Assembly: GCA_033675265.1 (NCBI GenBank)
Contig: JAUJYZ010001376.1
Location: 175,001 to 239,000, forward strand
Direction: 5' to 3'
DNA from: Actinostola sp. cb2023
Lineage: Eukaryota > Cnidaria > Anthozoa > Actiniaria > Actinostolidae
DNA length: 64,000 bases
Positions within the stretch are counted from its first letter, which is position 1; each line of letters begins with the position of its first letter. Positions 1 through 9,850 of this stretch are shown here, piece after piece. Both the position numbers and the translations under genes were made by a program. Below the pieces are notes generated by a model. It saw nothing but the letters and a program-made list of their open reading frames with translations, had not been told where the DNA came from and ran no database searches.

Positions 1-1186
1 TTGGAAAAATACTGAAACTGATTTTTTTTTTAATTGTAGACATTTGGTAAATCTGCCAGGAATTTGAATGTAAGCTGCATATCTTAATCTATAATATCTC
101 CTTAGGCATTAATATTTGTGTAAATATCTGTCATTGCATGATGTTGAATATAAATCTAGTGCTATCCGTTTGTTGCTGTCTTTACTCTCAAGTTTTATTT
201 GAAAAATTTGCAATACATTGACTGCGGTTTAAATGGAAATATATCGAATCCCTTCTCTGATTTATGTCAAAATGTTATCAAAGATCTTATAATAATAATA
301 ATAATAATAACATTTAAGAGGAGATTTTTTACGGACGCGCGTATTGAGCGCCAAAAACCAATAGCATGGAGAATACGTTTTGTACAAGGCTAAAACTGCT
401 TTAGCAAAGAGTTCAAGTTATTTGGGATGGTTTTTGACCGGTAAAAGTGAAATTAGAGTGTTAATCCAAAGTGAAAATTTGATTTGAAAACTGTCCACAT
501 GGGCTACATCTGTATATTTACTATTATTGCTGATGTTTTCCCCTGAATTACCTCAAATTTGAAACAAAAAGCAGGAAAATGGCTTTGTACAACGCTAAAA
601 CAGCTTTAGGTAGACACTTTACTTTGTTTTTAATAGTTTGTGCTTAGTTAAAATAAAATTAGAGTGTTAATCCAAAGCGAAAATCGAAAGTCAAACTGTT
701 CAAAAGCGCTCGTTTTTGGCGCTTTTCGCGGATATTACGCGATGTTCAAATAAATATCCTCTTAATAAGAAAACATTGCGACAGTAAAACTCTAAAGTAT
801 TAAAAAAGCGACGACGTTTACCTCATAATAACGGATTTTTAAATGTTATCTATTTATATCGAATGTAAAACTCGCAACAGGTGGAACCAGAAAACTTGTT
901 TACTTTGTACTACATTTCTCGCACGCTGATTGGTTCGTTTTCATCATCAATAAGAAGCACGATTCCTGCGTCGTCTTTTTCTTTGAAAAAGTTGAAAGTC
1001 TGCATTTTGTCCGTTTTTTTGGTTATGGTAAAACACTACAGTCTCTTGATCTACACTACTTTGACAAGATACTGACGACATTTATCATGAATAATAGGAA
1101 CATAAAAACTAGATAGAGTACAAACACTAGAAGCGTGAAATGGTACTATTTATTCTATTGTTTCATCACTATTTAGTACTAAATAG
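1..1186. other. AT-rich DNA without a recognisable gene
   Basis: No ORF here has a convincing start, domain or splice pattern. Two related blocks near 430-500 and 600-690 share the phrases 'acaaggctaaaac/acaacgctaaaac', 'gctttag' and 'attagagtgttaatccaaag', so an old degenerate repeat is present. A short ATA run sits near 290-308. Confidence 0.5.
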
Positions 1187-3069
1187 TAGAGTGATTCCAA
1201 TAAACCTGGGCATTACTAACTACACCAATACACACTATTAGACACTCACTTGTTTACTTTTGTTCCTTTGCATCTAATAAACACTGTTATTATTCAAACT
1301 TCATGCACTACTAAATTGTGGCTTCTGATTGGCTAAACTCGATCACGTGATTATGTGTTATCTGATGACAAAAAATAATTTAGATATAACGCGAGCTCTG
1401 ATTGGTTCATTACTATGTTGATACGAGGCTATGTAAACATGGTTCATGACCTTGAACAACCTTGAAGCGATGCAGTGGATTTGATTGTAAAAATAACTGA
1501 CCACAAATGTATTTTTTTCTGTTGTCAAACATGTTTTATTTACTAAATAAAAGCCATAGAATTACAGTTTTTCTTGTTTAGTTAAGTTCAAGTTGTATCG
1601 AGATGTGATTTTGATGATTTTAAACCGAAAATTAAGTAATTTTGCAAGAATTGAGCTTCAACTTCATTCAAACTCGGCCGGCAAGAAACTCGACGAATCG
1701 TCCACTTATTTCTATCCACAATAACGAAGAAAACTAAATATAACGGCTCAGTTTTCTCAATCACATACTGACCATTTTGTAAGTTATACTTAGCTACACA
1801 TAAGTAAGTCTTATATTTTCTCAAGTGTACGACTGAAAATATCAAGAAAAGATAGCCGTATCTATACTCACAAAACAGTGAAAACAGAGCGATTCTTGTA
1901 GCTACACGGCGGGTTCACCTGAACATTCATATCTCTAGTAAAATATGTCAAAGAGAAAACATATCTTGAAATGTCTCGGAAACGTCCATCGTTTATACAT
2001 TCTTGTCGAGAAAAGCGACGAAAAGATTCAAAAATACGACAAAAACTGTAGATATTTGGCTACCTGACTTCGTGCTCCATTCATCAAGATGTCAAATATT
2101 TCAGAAAGTTTGACGACTCTTCGTCATTGATCGTGATTCGGCTCAGCTTTTCTTCGTGTTTCGTGTTCACAGGATACAAAAACAAAGTGTAACAAGCATT
2201 CTTCTGTAATTTTCTGACAGAAAATAGCATTCTTCAAATCGTTTTTCGTGTCAAAACAGTAAACTGCACAGATAAAAGTTGTCGAGTCGCTTTGCCATTT
2301 TGATTTCTTTCGTGAGATTTGATTGGATTATGGACGATTTCTGACGCTTTTCAGGAGAATTGAAATTTTGATCACTAAAATCTCGCGTAAATAAAGGAGT
2401 TTTACGAAAGAAATCCTTGCAGTTATTTTATAAAACAAGAAACGTTTTCTATTTGTTAACTATCACAGTTTTACGCACGGTGCAGCGGTGTCATGGCGGC
2501 TGTTGATCCTGACAAAGACAGGTTTAATCAACTAGCTAAAGAAGAAATAGACGAAATAATAGCAGGTGCGCAGCCTAAAACGACTGTTCGTCAAACTCGT
2601 TGTGGAGTTTCAGTGATGAAAGGTAAAAAAGGAACCTAATTATTATTCAAAACAAGCACTTTTTGCCGTCGGTTCAGTTCTTGTTCGTTGAGTGAAAAAG
2701 CTCAAACCTTAAAAATGATGAATGAAACTTGCCTTGTTATAGAATAGTTGCAATTGGAATGGTTGTAGAGGAGATATCCAGCGTCGGAAGATCTAACTAA
2801 ATATATTTTTGCTTTATTTACCGTGAATAAAAGTTATATTTTGAACATTTCACAACTGCAGTGTATTCAGTTTGAATAATAAATGGGTTAGAGACTTCTA
2901 TTTCGTGCTTTACCGGCAAATAGACGCACTTGCTGGCTGTAGAATGAACTCGAAATTCTTCATACTGCACTCGGCTATACGCCTCGAGCAGTATTTGAAT
3001 TCTCGTTCATTTCTCTAACCGGCCTTAAACAGCTAATTAGTAGTGCCCAGGTTTATTGGAATCACTCTA
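1187..3069. mobile_element. AGAGTG-family TIR element, about 1.9 kb, carrying an exon-like ORF
   Basis: The ends are inverted: TAGAGTGATTCCAATAAACC at 1187 and its reverse complement finishing at 3069, with the match continuing through CTGGGCA and TACTAA. Smaller copies with AGAGTG ends recur in the window (about 3083-3510, 3880-3965, 16798, 39680-39782, 45012-45146). Inside lie a 43-codon exon-like ORF (2493-2622) and an unassigned 85-codon minus-strand ORF (1588-1845). No transposase core was recognised. It may be a non-autonomous element that captured host sequence, or an element whose own gene is only partly visible. No clear target-site duplication was established. Confidence 0.6.
2493..2622 (+). 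CDS. Exon-like ORF resembling the N-terminus of ZMYM2/QRICH1/Crypton-type proteins
   Basis: ATG at 2493 opens 43 codons plus one base, ending at a consensus donor (AAAG|GTAAAA). The peptide begins MAAVDPDKDRFNQLAKEEID and continues with IIAGAQPKTT and a basic RQTR segment. This resembles the KDRF..L...E.D.I..GA..KTT segment that often begins cnidarian ZMYM2-like, QRICH1-like or Crypton-derived proteins; the resemblance is from memory. No downstream exon with the recombinase-like domain was found. The ORF lies inside the 1187-3069 TIR element, so it may be captured host sequence or the remnant of the element's own gene. A short first exon of an unrelated gene is also possible. Confidence 0.45.
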
Positions 3070-3082
3070 CTATATATTTAGT

Positions 3083-3510
3083 TAGAGTGATTGCAATAGA
3101 GTGAAACAGATATTAGCCATGTAGATATTAACTAGACACTAATTCCATTGTTTTCTTTTGTTTTGATTTGACTATTAGTCATTATCGAATTCATGAATAA
3201 TTAATGAAGGAAATACAATAGAAATCATAAACGTAGCAGACATTTGTAAATCGGCAAGAGATTCGTCCTCATTTGCATTCAACTTTAACTTGGATTTTCT
3301 CGGCCAAACTGTTTCCTATCATCAAAATTGTAGTAAAATATCCACTTATACATCGTTGGATTCGATAAGTAATATACAATATTCGCGTCCGATCTGTATG
3401 GGATTTACAAACTCTCACCACGGCTCGAGTTTGTAAATCCCATACAGATCGGCCGCTCATATTGTATATAGTACCTAACTATTATATTTTGTTTCAGTGC
3501 CATCACTCTA
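3083..3510. mobile_element. AGAGTG-family foldback copy with central hairpin
   Basis: TAGAGTGATTG at 3083 is answered by CATCACTCTA ending at 3510, with GAAACAG/GTTTC just inside. The centre holds a long hairpin (separate entry). The segment around 3105-3185 matches, in opposite orientation, sequence at 39675-39770, supporting a dispersed family. Confidence 0.5.
3371..3470. repeat. Near-perfect hairpin, about 44-bp stem
   Basis: The left arm 3371-3414 (ending GGGATTTACAAACTC) is complementary to the right arm 3427-3470 (starting GAGTTTGTAAATCCC), with about 12 nt of loop and only a few mismatches. It could be a young inverted repeat in a transposon or a small-RNA precursor; sequence alone cannot decide. 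Confidence 0.6.
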
Positions 3511-3535
3511 AACCCGTGAAATAGTTAGTAGACTA

Positions 3536-3859
3536 AAGGCCTTGTTACACGGTGAAACGTTTTCGTGAAACTGTTTCGTGAAACGGTGCGAGACAGGTTT
3601 CACAAAGAGTTTCACCGTGTAACATGGTCGTTTTCAGGAAACTTTTTCGAATTTGCGTTGCGAGACAGTTTCATGAAAAGTAGAACTTCTTTCTACTTTT
3701 TCGTGAAACTGGAAGCAAAAACGTTTCATAAAACCAGCCATTGCACCGTGTAACACACCTCGTGAAATTTGTTTCAGCAAACATGTTACACGGTGAAACT
3801 ATCTCGCACTGTTTCACGAAAAAGTTTCACGAAAACGTTTCACCGTGTAACAAGGCCTT
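3536..3859. mobile_element. Foldback MITE, GTTACACGGTGAAAC type
   Basis: The ends match as inverted repeats: AAGGCCTTGTTACACGGTG on the left and CACCGTGTAACAAGGCCTT on the right. Interior arms repeat GTTTC.CGTGAAAC motifs. The 62-codon ORF across it is just the arm read as protein. Confidence 0.75.
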
Positions 3860-5030
3860 AATAGACACTAGTAGACTTTATTTCCAATGTTTTATTTTGT
3901 GACTATTTGACTATTACACACCAACATCTAATTTTTATTTCACTGGTTTATTGCATCACTCTAGTACTGATTCACGCGTTTAGTTGTGTGTTCCCTGTCG
4001 ACGCTATAGGTTGATATAGAGGATATTACACGGTGGCGCGAAGATATTTTCACCACGAGAAGATAAACTTCATATCTTCAAGCCAACGTGTAATTTTCTT
4101 TTTATTATATAGACATTCGTACTCCTCACCACCTTTCTTGCTAACGCCAAGGACAAACTTAATGGACAAGAACGCGAAAAAGTGTTGACATTCAACAATA
4201 GAAACCATTTTTAATTGACAGGTTATTCTCTGGATTGAGGCTAAGCCTGAGCAAACAAGTAATTATTCATAATGTTTGTTGACTGGTAAATGTACTCGTG
4301 TCGATAGTACCAAGCTTATCCCTGTTAATGTTGGCAGCCTGTTAATTTATATTACTTGTGAAGTTGCGGTGTCAAACCCTTTTTTTCGTTTTGGTCAGTT
4401 TTCGGGATTTTTTCGTGATGCGGAGTTTTCGGATTTTTTTTGCGGTGTTGCGGTGTTCAGAACCCCCCAATGTCCCCCTCCGATAGTACCAAGCTTATTC
4501 CTGGTAGTGTTGGCAACCTGTCGATGTGCTCCGACTGCGTGTTTAATACGCGACGTCACATGGGTTTATACTAGTTGTTACTTTGATCCATTTTGTAGGA
4601 TAAATAAAGATTATTATTATTACGATTCCTTTTTTCTATTGTTTCGGATTTTTTCAGTTTCTTTTTATTTCTGCCTCACTGAAGTACCTGTCTCTGCAGA
4701 ATAAACAAATATATATGAAGTCACGTAGCACTTTATTAACCAGTTCTTTAAACAATGTATTTTCAAAATAAATTTCGTATCCAGTTGATATTAATTGTTC
4801 GTTCGTTTTGGCTCTGCGTTATTTATTTATGGTTCGACTCAATATTGGCTCCCAATGGGGCGTCTGCGATTTGTCAGGTTGGTGCACTGTTTAGGAAATA
4901 GCTACCCGTTCTTGATAAGCAAAACACGATAGCTAGAATGAATATCTGAAAGTCAAATGTAGGAACTACGTCTTATTTAGTGGTCAGCAGCGAAGATGTG
5001 GATTGAACGTTGGTATATGTAGATACTGCA
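3860..5030. other. Intergenic region upstream of the mucin/vWA gene
   Basis: Contains an AGAGTG-family fragment (about 3880-3965) and a foldback segment near 4020-4095 (TATTACACGGTGGCGCGAAG with a diverged partner CCAACGTGTAAT). Near 4600 a TAAATAAAG-ATTATTATTATT string looks like a retroelement tail. A short upstream ORF begins at the ATG at 4995 and stops just before the likely start at 5031. The 142-codon ORF at 4276-4704 shows no coding character. Confidence 0.4.
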
Positions 5031-6273
5031 ATGCTACGCTATGGTTTGATCTGGGGCATATTATGTGTGGGTTTGGATTTGATTATAGCAGGAGACATCA
5101 ATATAGCTACAACCTCGGGTAGAAATACGAACTACAAACGAGTCTACGTGACTCACAAAACCCGTGGAGATACTGCAACGTCTTTTTTGAAGACAAAAAA
5201 AGATTTCCAAGGTTTTGTTCTCCGCGATGAGTCACGTGACTACCCAGTTAGTAGAAAGTTTGATGGCTACGTTCGGGATCAAGCGACTTCTTCAACAAAC
5301 AATAGGAATATTAGGGATATCAAAGACAGCCATCCTTACCTGCATGGAATAGCAGCTGTGAAACTGGAATACAGAAGCCTGGATTTCGATGGACAAACTG
5401 ATGTCAGAACTCAGCGTTCTGTGGTAGTCAAAAGTACGAATGCTTTGAGAAGTCATGATCAAAAGATCCATAATCAAAACAATGAAACACTTCAATCCAA
5501 GCAGAATACTGATGTTACCATTTATGAAACCAGAATTCCCGCGCCTATAGATTTATCTTTTCCATGCAAGACCCCCACACAACCTACCAACTCTCCAATT
5601 ATTAAGTCAACACAACCCACTAATACTCCTACTGGAGTTACTCGGCCAACACAAGTATACGTACCCACTAATACTCCATCTGGAGTTACTCGGCCAACAC
5701 AAGTATACGTATCCACTAATACTCCTACTGGAGTTACTCGGCCAACACAAGTATACGTACCCACTATTACTACTCCTCGAGTCACTAAGCCAACACAACT
5801 ACCTACTAATACTACTCCTCGAGTCACTAAGCCAGCACAAGTACCTACTAATACTACTCCTCGAGTCACCAAGCCAACACAAGTACCTACTAATACTACT
5901 CCTCGAGTCACCAAGCCAACACAAGTACCTACTAATACTACTCCTCGAGTCACTAAGCCAACACAAGTACCTACTAATACTACTCCTCGAGTCACTAAGC
6001 CAACACAAGTACCTACTAATACTACTCCTCGAGTCACCAAGCCAACACAAGTACCTACTAATACTACTCCTCGAGTCACTAAGCCAACACAAGTACCTAC
6101 TAATACTACTCCTCGAGTCACTAAGCCACCTCAAGTACCTACGTCCTCTATCATATCGCAGCCGTCAAACGCCCCTATCAAACTTAATGTACAAGCTTCC
6201 TCGGTGCCATCGTATTGGCTACCAACGGCAAAAGCTGTTGGCGTACCGACTACTCGACCATGGTTGCAAATAG
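5031..6273 (+). CDS. First coding exon of a secreted mucin-like vWA protein (gene A)
   Basis: ATG at 5031 is preferred because the residues after it form a signal peptide (MLRYGLIWGILCVGLDLIIAG), while the upstream in-frame start is only TTG. Residues about 25-180 are polar and unremarkable. From about residue 180 the protein becomes a Thr/Pro/Val repeat: three 16-residue units of type TPTGVTRPTQVYVPTN, then about nine 14-residue units of type TPRVTKPTQVPTNT. This looks like an O-glycosylated extracellular stalk. The reading frame runs 20 bases past a good donor (ATAG|GTAAAC at 6273/6274). Leaving in phase 1 there gives an exact phase match to the vWA exon at 9851. The exon-exon link is inferred from phase and consensus only. 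Confidence 0.7.
5620..6135 (+). repeat. In-frame coding minisatellite, 48-bp then 42-bp units
   Basis: Three 48-bp units are followed by about nine 42-bp units, both multiples of three. The 42-bp copies are nearly identical (differences such as cact/cacc and acaa/gcaa), so they are probably length-polymorphic. The open minus-strand frames at 5522-6134 are mirror artefacts of this periodicity. Confidence 0.9.
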
Positions 6274-6572
6274 GTAAACAACATTTGGAATAGCTATAGT
6301 TATTCGTCTATTTTAGTAACATATCAACAACAATTTTGTATCTTCAACCTTAGTTTTAATAAAAACTTCCAAGCTTTCGGGCTAAGCGCCCATCTTCAGT
6401 TATTTTGCCCTGAAGCGAAAGCTTGGCAGTTTTTTATTAAAACTAAGGTTGAAGATACAAAATTGTTGTCATGAATTATCCAACCTACAAACCGACATTA
6501 GATTTTTATATAAACAAGTTAGTCTTACCGGCTGATTTTGAAACAGTTCTTTTTGTTGTGTCTTTGACCAAC

Positions 6573-8498
6573 TGTATGGTCGTCCGAATGTTTCAAAATT
6601 CGTTGAATAAAAATCGCTGTCGCTAAAAATGAATTATAGTTGTCGCTAAATAGTAATCGCTGTCGCTGAATAAATATCGCTGTCGCTAAAAATGAATTAT
6701 AGTTGTCGCTAAATAGTAATCGCTGTCGCTGAATAAATATCGCTGTCGCTAAAAATGAATTCGTTGTCGCTAAATAGTAATCGCTGTCGCTAAAATGAAA
6801 ATAAATCTTCGTTTTGTCATTCAAAATCTGCAATCCGTAAAAAAATTAACGGTCTCTTATTTCAAAATAAAATTCGCTGTCGCCAAAAAGTGAATTCGCT
6901 GTCGCTAAAAATCATGCAGGCGGGGTGTGTGATACGGATTTACAAGGCATGATGGTTAAACGTGGTCGTCATCCGTTGTCACTTACAGAGTTTTTAGAGA
7001 TTCTTTACAGCTTATTCAAGGTACTTTTAAAAAACATCTAATTATAGGATTCGAGAACTATATATGTGCAATCCTTTTTGTTTCTACGTAGAGCAACAAT
7101 CTTTTTTAGCCGATTAAGACATTTAATCAGCAGCTGGGTTTCACGTTGTGTTGCCAAAATGGCGGACAGTTCGAGTTGAGTATTTATTAGATCAATAGAA
7201 GCTTTATTAGATGATGTAGAGAGGCTGTCTGGAACCCAAAATCCTAATGTTATCGACAGCATCATAAGTCGTCTTCAATGTGCGACCGACACAACAAATC
7301 AGTTGATGCACCGATCTGTGACACAAAATGACTTATCGTCACTATATCAGTACTTGTTGGCCATTCTCGAGAGATGGCAAAATCATTCTAGCAGAATAAA
7401 TCACTGTTGCACCGTTTCTGCTATTGCAAATAACCTACAGATCTCCTGTGATCAAGATACAGATCTCAACGTGACTGATGTAGGAAGGCCATACATTAGT
7501 GGCGAACAAATCGAGTCCCTACGCAGCATTGGCTTTACATCAGAAAGCTATCTCTGTCACTGGCATGCTCTGATCTGTATATCCAGATCTACGTTATGGC
7601 GTAGATGTCACCAGTTAGATATATGTCATCAACGTTACTCGGAAATAAACGACGCAAAACTCGATGGGGCAGTTATGCGTGATCTAGTTGCCGCACATCC
7701 AAACTCTGGTTTGACCATCCTGAGGGGTCACCTCAAGAGACTAGGTATCGTAATTCAACGGGGCTCGATTATCTATGATTCGAGTTGATCCTATAAACGT
7801 GTGCATGAGACGCATGAGAGTGATAAAACGTCGTTGTTACAGCGTCCCAGGCCCAAATGCCCTTTGGCATATTGACGGTCATCATAGCCTGATTAAATGT
7901 CTTATTCGGCTAAAAAAGATTGTTGCTCTACGTAGAAACAAAAAGGAATGCACATATATAGTTCTCGAATCCTATAATTAGATGTTTTAAGTACCTTGAA
8001 TAAGCTGTAAAGAATCTCTAAAAACTCTGTAAGTGACAACGGATGACGACCACGTGCACGTTTACGATTTAACCATCATGCCTTGTAAATCCGTATCACA
8101 CACCACCAACCCCTACACGGGGATTTTTAGCGCGCCTGCATGATTTTTAGCGACAGCGAATTCACTTTTTGGCGACAGCGAATTTTATTTTGAAATAAGA
8201 GACCGTTAATTTTTTTACGGATTGCAGCTTTTGAATGACAAAACGGAGATTTATTTTCATTTTAGCGACAGCGATTACTATTTAGCGACAACGAATTCAT
8301 TTTTAGCGATAGCGATATTTATTCAGCGACAGCGATTACTATTTAGCGACAACGAATTCATTTTTAGCGACAGCGACTTTTATTCAGCGACAGCGATTAC
8401 TATTTAGCGACAGCGATTACTATTTAGCGACAACGAATTCATTTTTAGCGACAGCGATTTTTATTTAGCGAATTTTGAAACATTCGGACGACCATACA
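6573..8498 (+). mobile_element. DDE (rve/IS3EU-like) transposon, internally deleted, with long TIRs
   Basis: The ends TGTATGGTCGTCCGAATG (6573) and CATTCGGACGACCATACA (ending 8498) are inverted. Inverted homology extends about 560-600 bp inward on each side, including arrays of the subterminal phrase TCGCTGTCGCTAAAAATGAA and a unique block near 7035-7133 / 7893-7985. Between the arms lies a truncated transposase frame (separate entry). The TG...CA ends suit a retroviral-integrase-type DDE enzyme. Only a doubtful 2-bp flank match (AC) was seen, so no target duplication is claimed. It sits in the intron between the stalk exon and the first vWA exon. Confidence 0.8.
7177..7981 (+). pseudogene. 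Truncated DDE/rve-type transposase
   Basis: An open frame from about 7177 (ATG at 7306) to 7786 encodes an N-terminal helix with LLDDVERLSG, then a helix-turn-helix-like part (EQIESLRSIGFTSES and SRSTLWRRCHQL), then AHPNSGLTILRGHLKRLGI. An overlapping frame continues with RVDPINVCMRRMRVIKRR and CYSVPGPNALWHIDGHH, the start of the catalytic domain whose first Asp lies in HIDGHH. The frame then runs straight into the right TIR and stops at 7981, so the rest of the catalytic core is missing. A frame change also separates the two parts near 7775-7790. Dead copy of an integrase-like transposase; the family name (IS3EU or relative) is from memory. Confidence 0.75.
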
Positions 8499-9336
8499 AC
8501 TGCTCTTCTCGGGCGTAAATCCTCCATATTGGCCGCGAGTAAGTTGGTAAGGAGTCGAAGTCCCAACACGTAAGGACATCAGTACGTGCACAAATAAGGT
8601 TCAGTTTTTCACAGTACGTTCTTTATGAATATTTGTTTTTGCTCCTCGTTTATACTTTTGTATGATGTTTATACTTTGAGATTTCGAACATTGAGTTTTC
8701 CTTTACTAAACATACCGCTTTCGGATAATATGGTGGGTCGAAGATAAAGTATTTTGTTTTTTTTCTGTTTTTGTTTTGTTTTCAAACTTGACAAACAACC
8801 ACAATTCAACATTGTTAATGTTCAAAACTATAAGCATGGGCTGCATGTCCCTACACTACGTTACCCAAGCAGTCAGTTTCCTGTACATTTCAGAAGGGTT
8901 TTTGAAATATCGAGGAAACTAGATCAGTTTCACTAAGATTCTGTGACCGCGGTGTGCCTTGGGGCACCCTGGGTTGACTCGTTACCAAACCTACTCCGAT
9001 AATATGGTGGATCGAAGATACGATCGTATAGAACGGATAGATAAAGACCAAGAATAATAAAGGGACTGTACTTATCCTGGGTTCGCGGCGCCTGCTTCTC
9101 TCTTTGTTGATAAGAACTACGTGGAGAGTGGGTTGGTTAAGAAGTAGCTGCTAACTAAGTGTTTTTTTGTTGTTGTTGTTGGGTTTTTTTTTGTAGCTGC
9201 TAAAGTTATTATATCTATTTTACACAGTCCCAGTGAAACCTACGCAAAGACGACGTATGTACATCAACTCTAATTTTGCGTACACTCCGCTATTTGCACA
9301 CACCCCGCTATTATGGATACAGTTTTGTATATCATA
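8499..9336. other. Intron or intergenic sequence, no gene seen
   Basis: The phrase 'gataatatggtgg(g/a)tcgaagata' occurs at about 8724 and 8999, marking a diverged repeat. No coding potential was recognised. Confidence 0.4.
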
Positions 9337-9800
9337 TACCGTAAATGCTCGATTTAGCATCCCGGGCGCTTATAATTTTTATAGACATTTAGGGGGAGGC
9401 GCTTATTCGACGGGGTCGCTTATTGGAAGTAGGGCGCTTATATCTTTTCTCAAATGTTGAACTCAATGTTTTCTACATTACCGGTATACGGTACTGTAAC
9501 ATCCATATACAGTGAATAAAAATAGTAAACATGGGTATATACTGTAAATATACGGTATTGACATACGGTATACCGTGTTTCTGTTTATTTATCGGTAAAG
9601 TTTTATTTTATTAAATAATACAAGAGAGTTGTTTCTGCATTTCTTTTAGGGGGAGGGGGGCGCTTATTGGAAGGAGGGGGGCGCTTCATTGGAAGGGGGA
9701 CGCTTATTATTTTTTTAGACCTCTAAAGGGGGGGGGGGGGGCGCTTATTCGAGGGAGGCGCTTATTGGAAGCAGGGCGCTTAATCGAGCATTTACGGTAG
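9337..9800. mobile_element. Foldback repeat with GTAAATGCTCGAT ends and GGGCGCTTAT internal units
   Basis: ACCGTAAATGCTCGATTTAG near 9340 is inverted against CGAGCATTTACGGTA ending near 9800. Inside are repeated phrases GGGGGAGGCGCTTATT and GGCGCTTATTGGAAG with long G runs. It lies in the intron just upstream of the first vWA exon. Confidence 0.65.
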
Positions 9801-9850
9801 TCGTTGATGACTATTTTGTATCTCATATATTTTCATTTTTTTATTCTAAG

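Noticed and set aside
4276..4704. 142-codon ORF upstream of gene A
   Set aside because: No domain, signal or splice context; it includes repeat-like text (ATAGTACCAAGCTTAT occurs twice) and a retroelement-like tail.
5522..6134. Minus-strand ORFs of 111-199 codons opposite the stalk exon
   Set aside because: They mirror the in-frame 42/48-bp repeat of the plus-strand coding exon, which has the signal peptide and splice match.
6568..8503. Exact target-site duplication of the DDE element
   Set aside because: Flanks CCAAC and ACTGC share only a doubtful AC; not enough to call.
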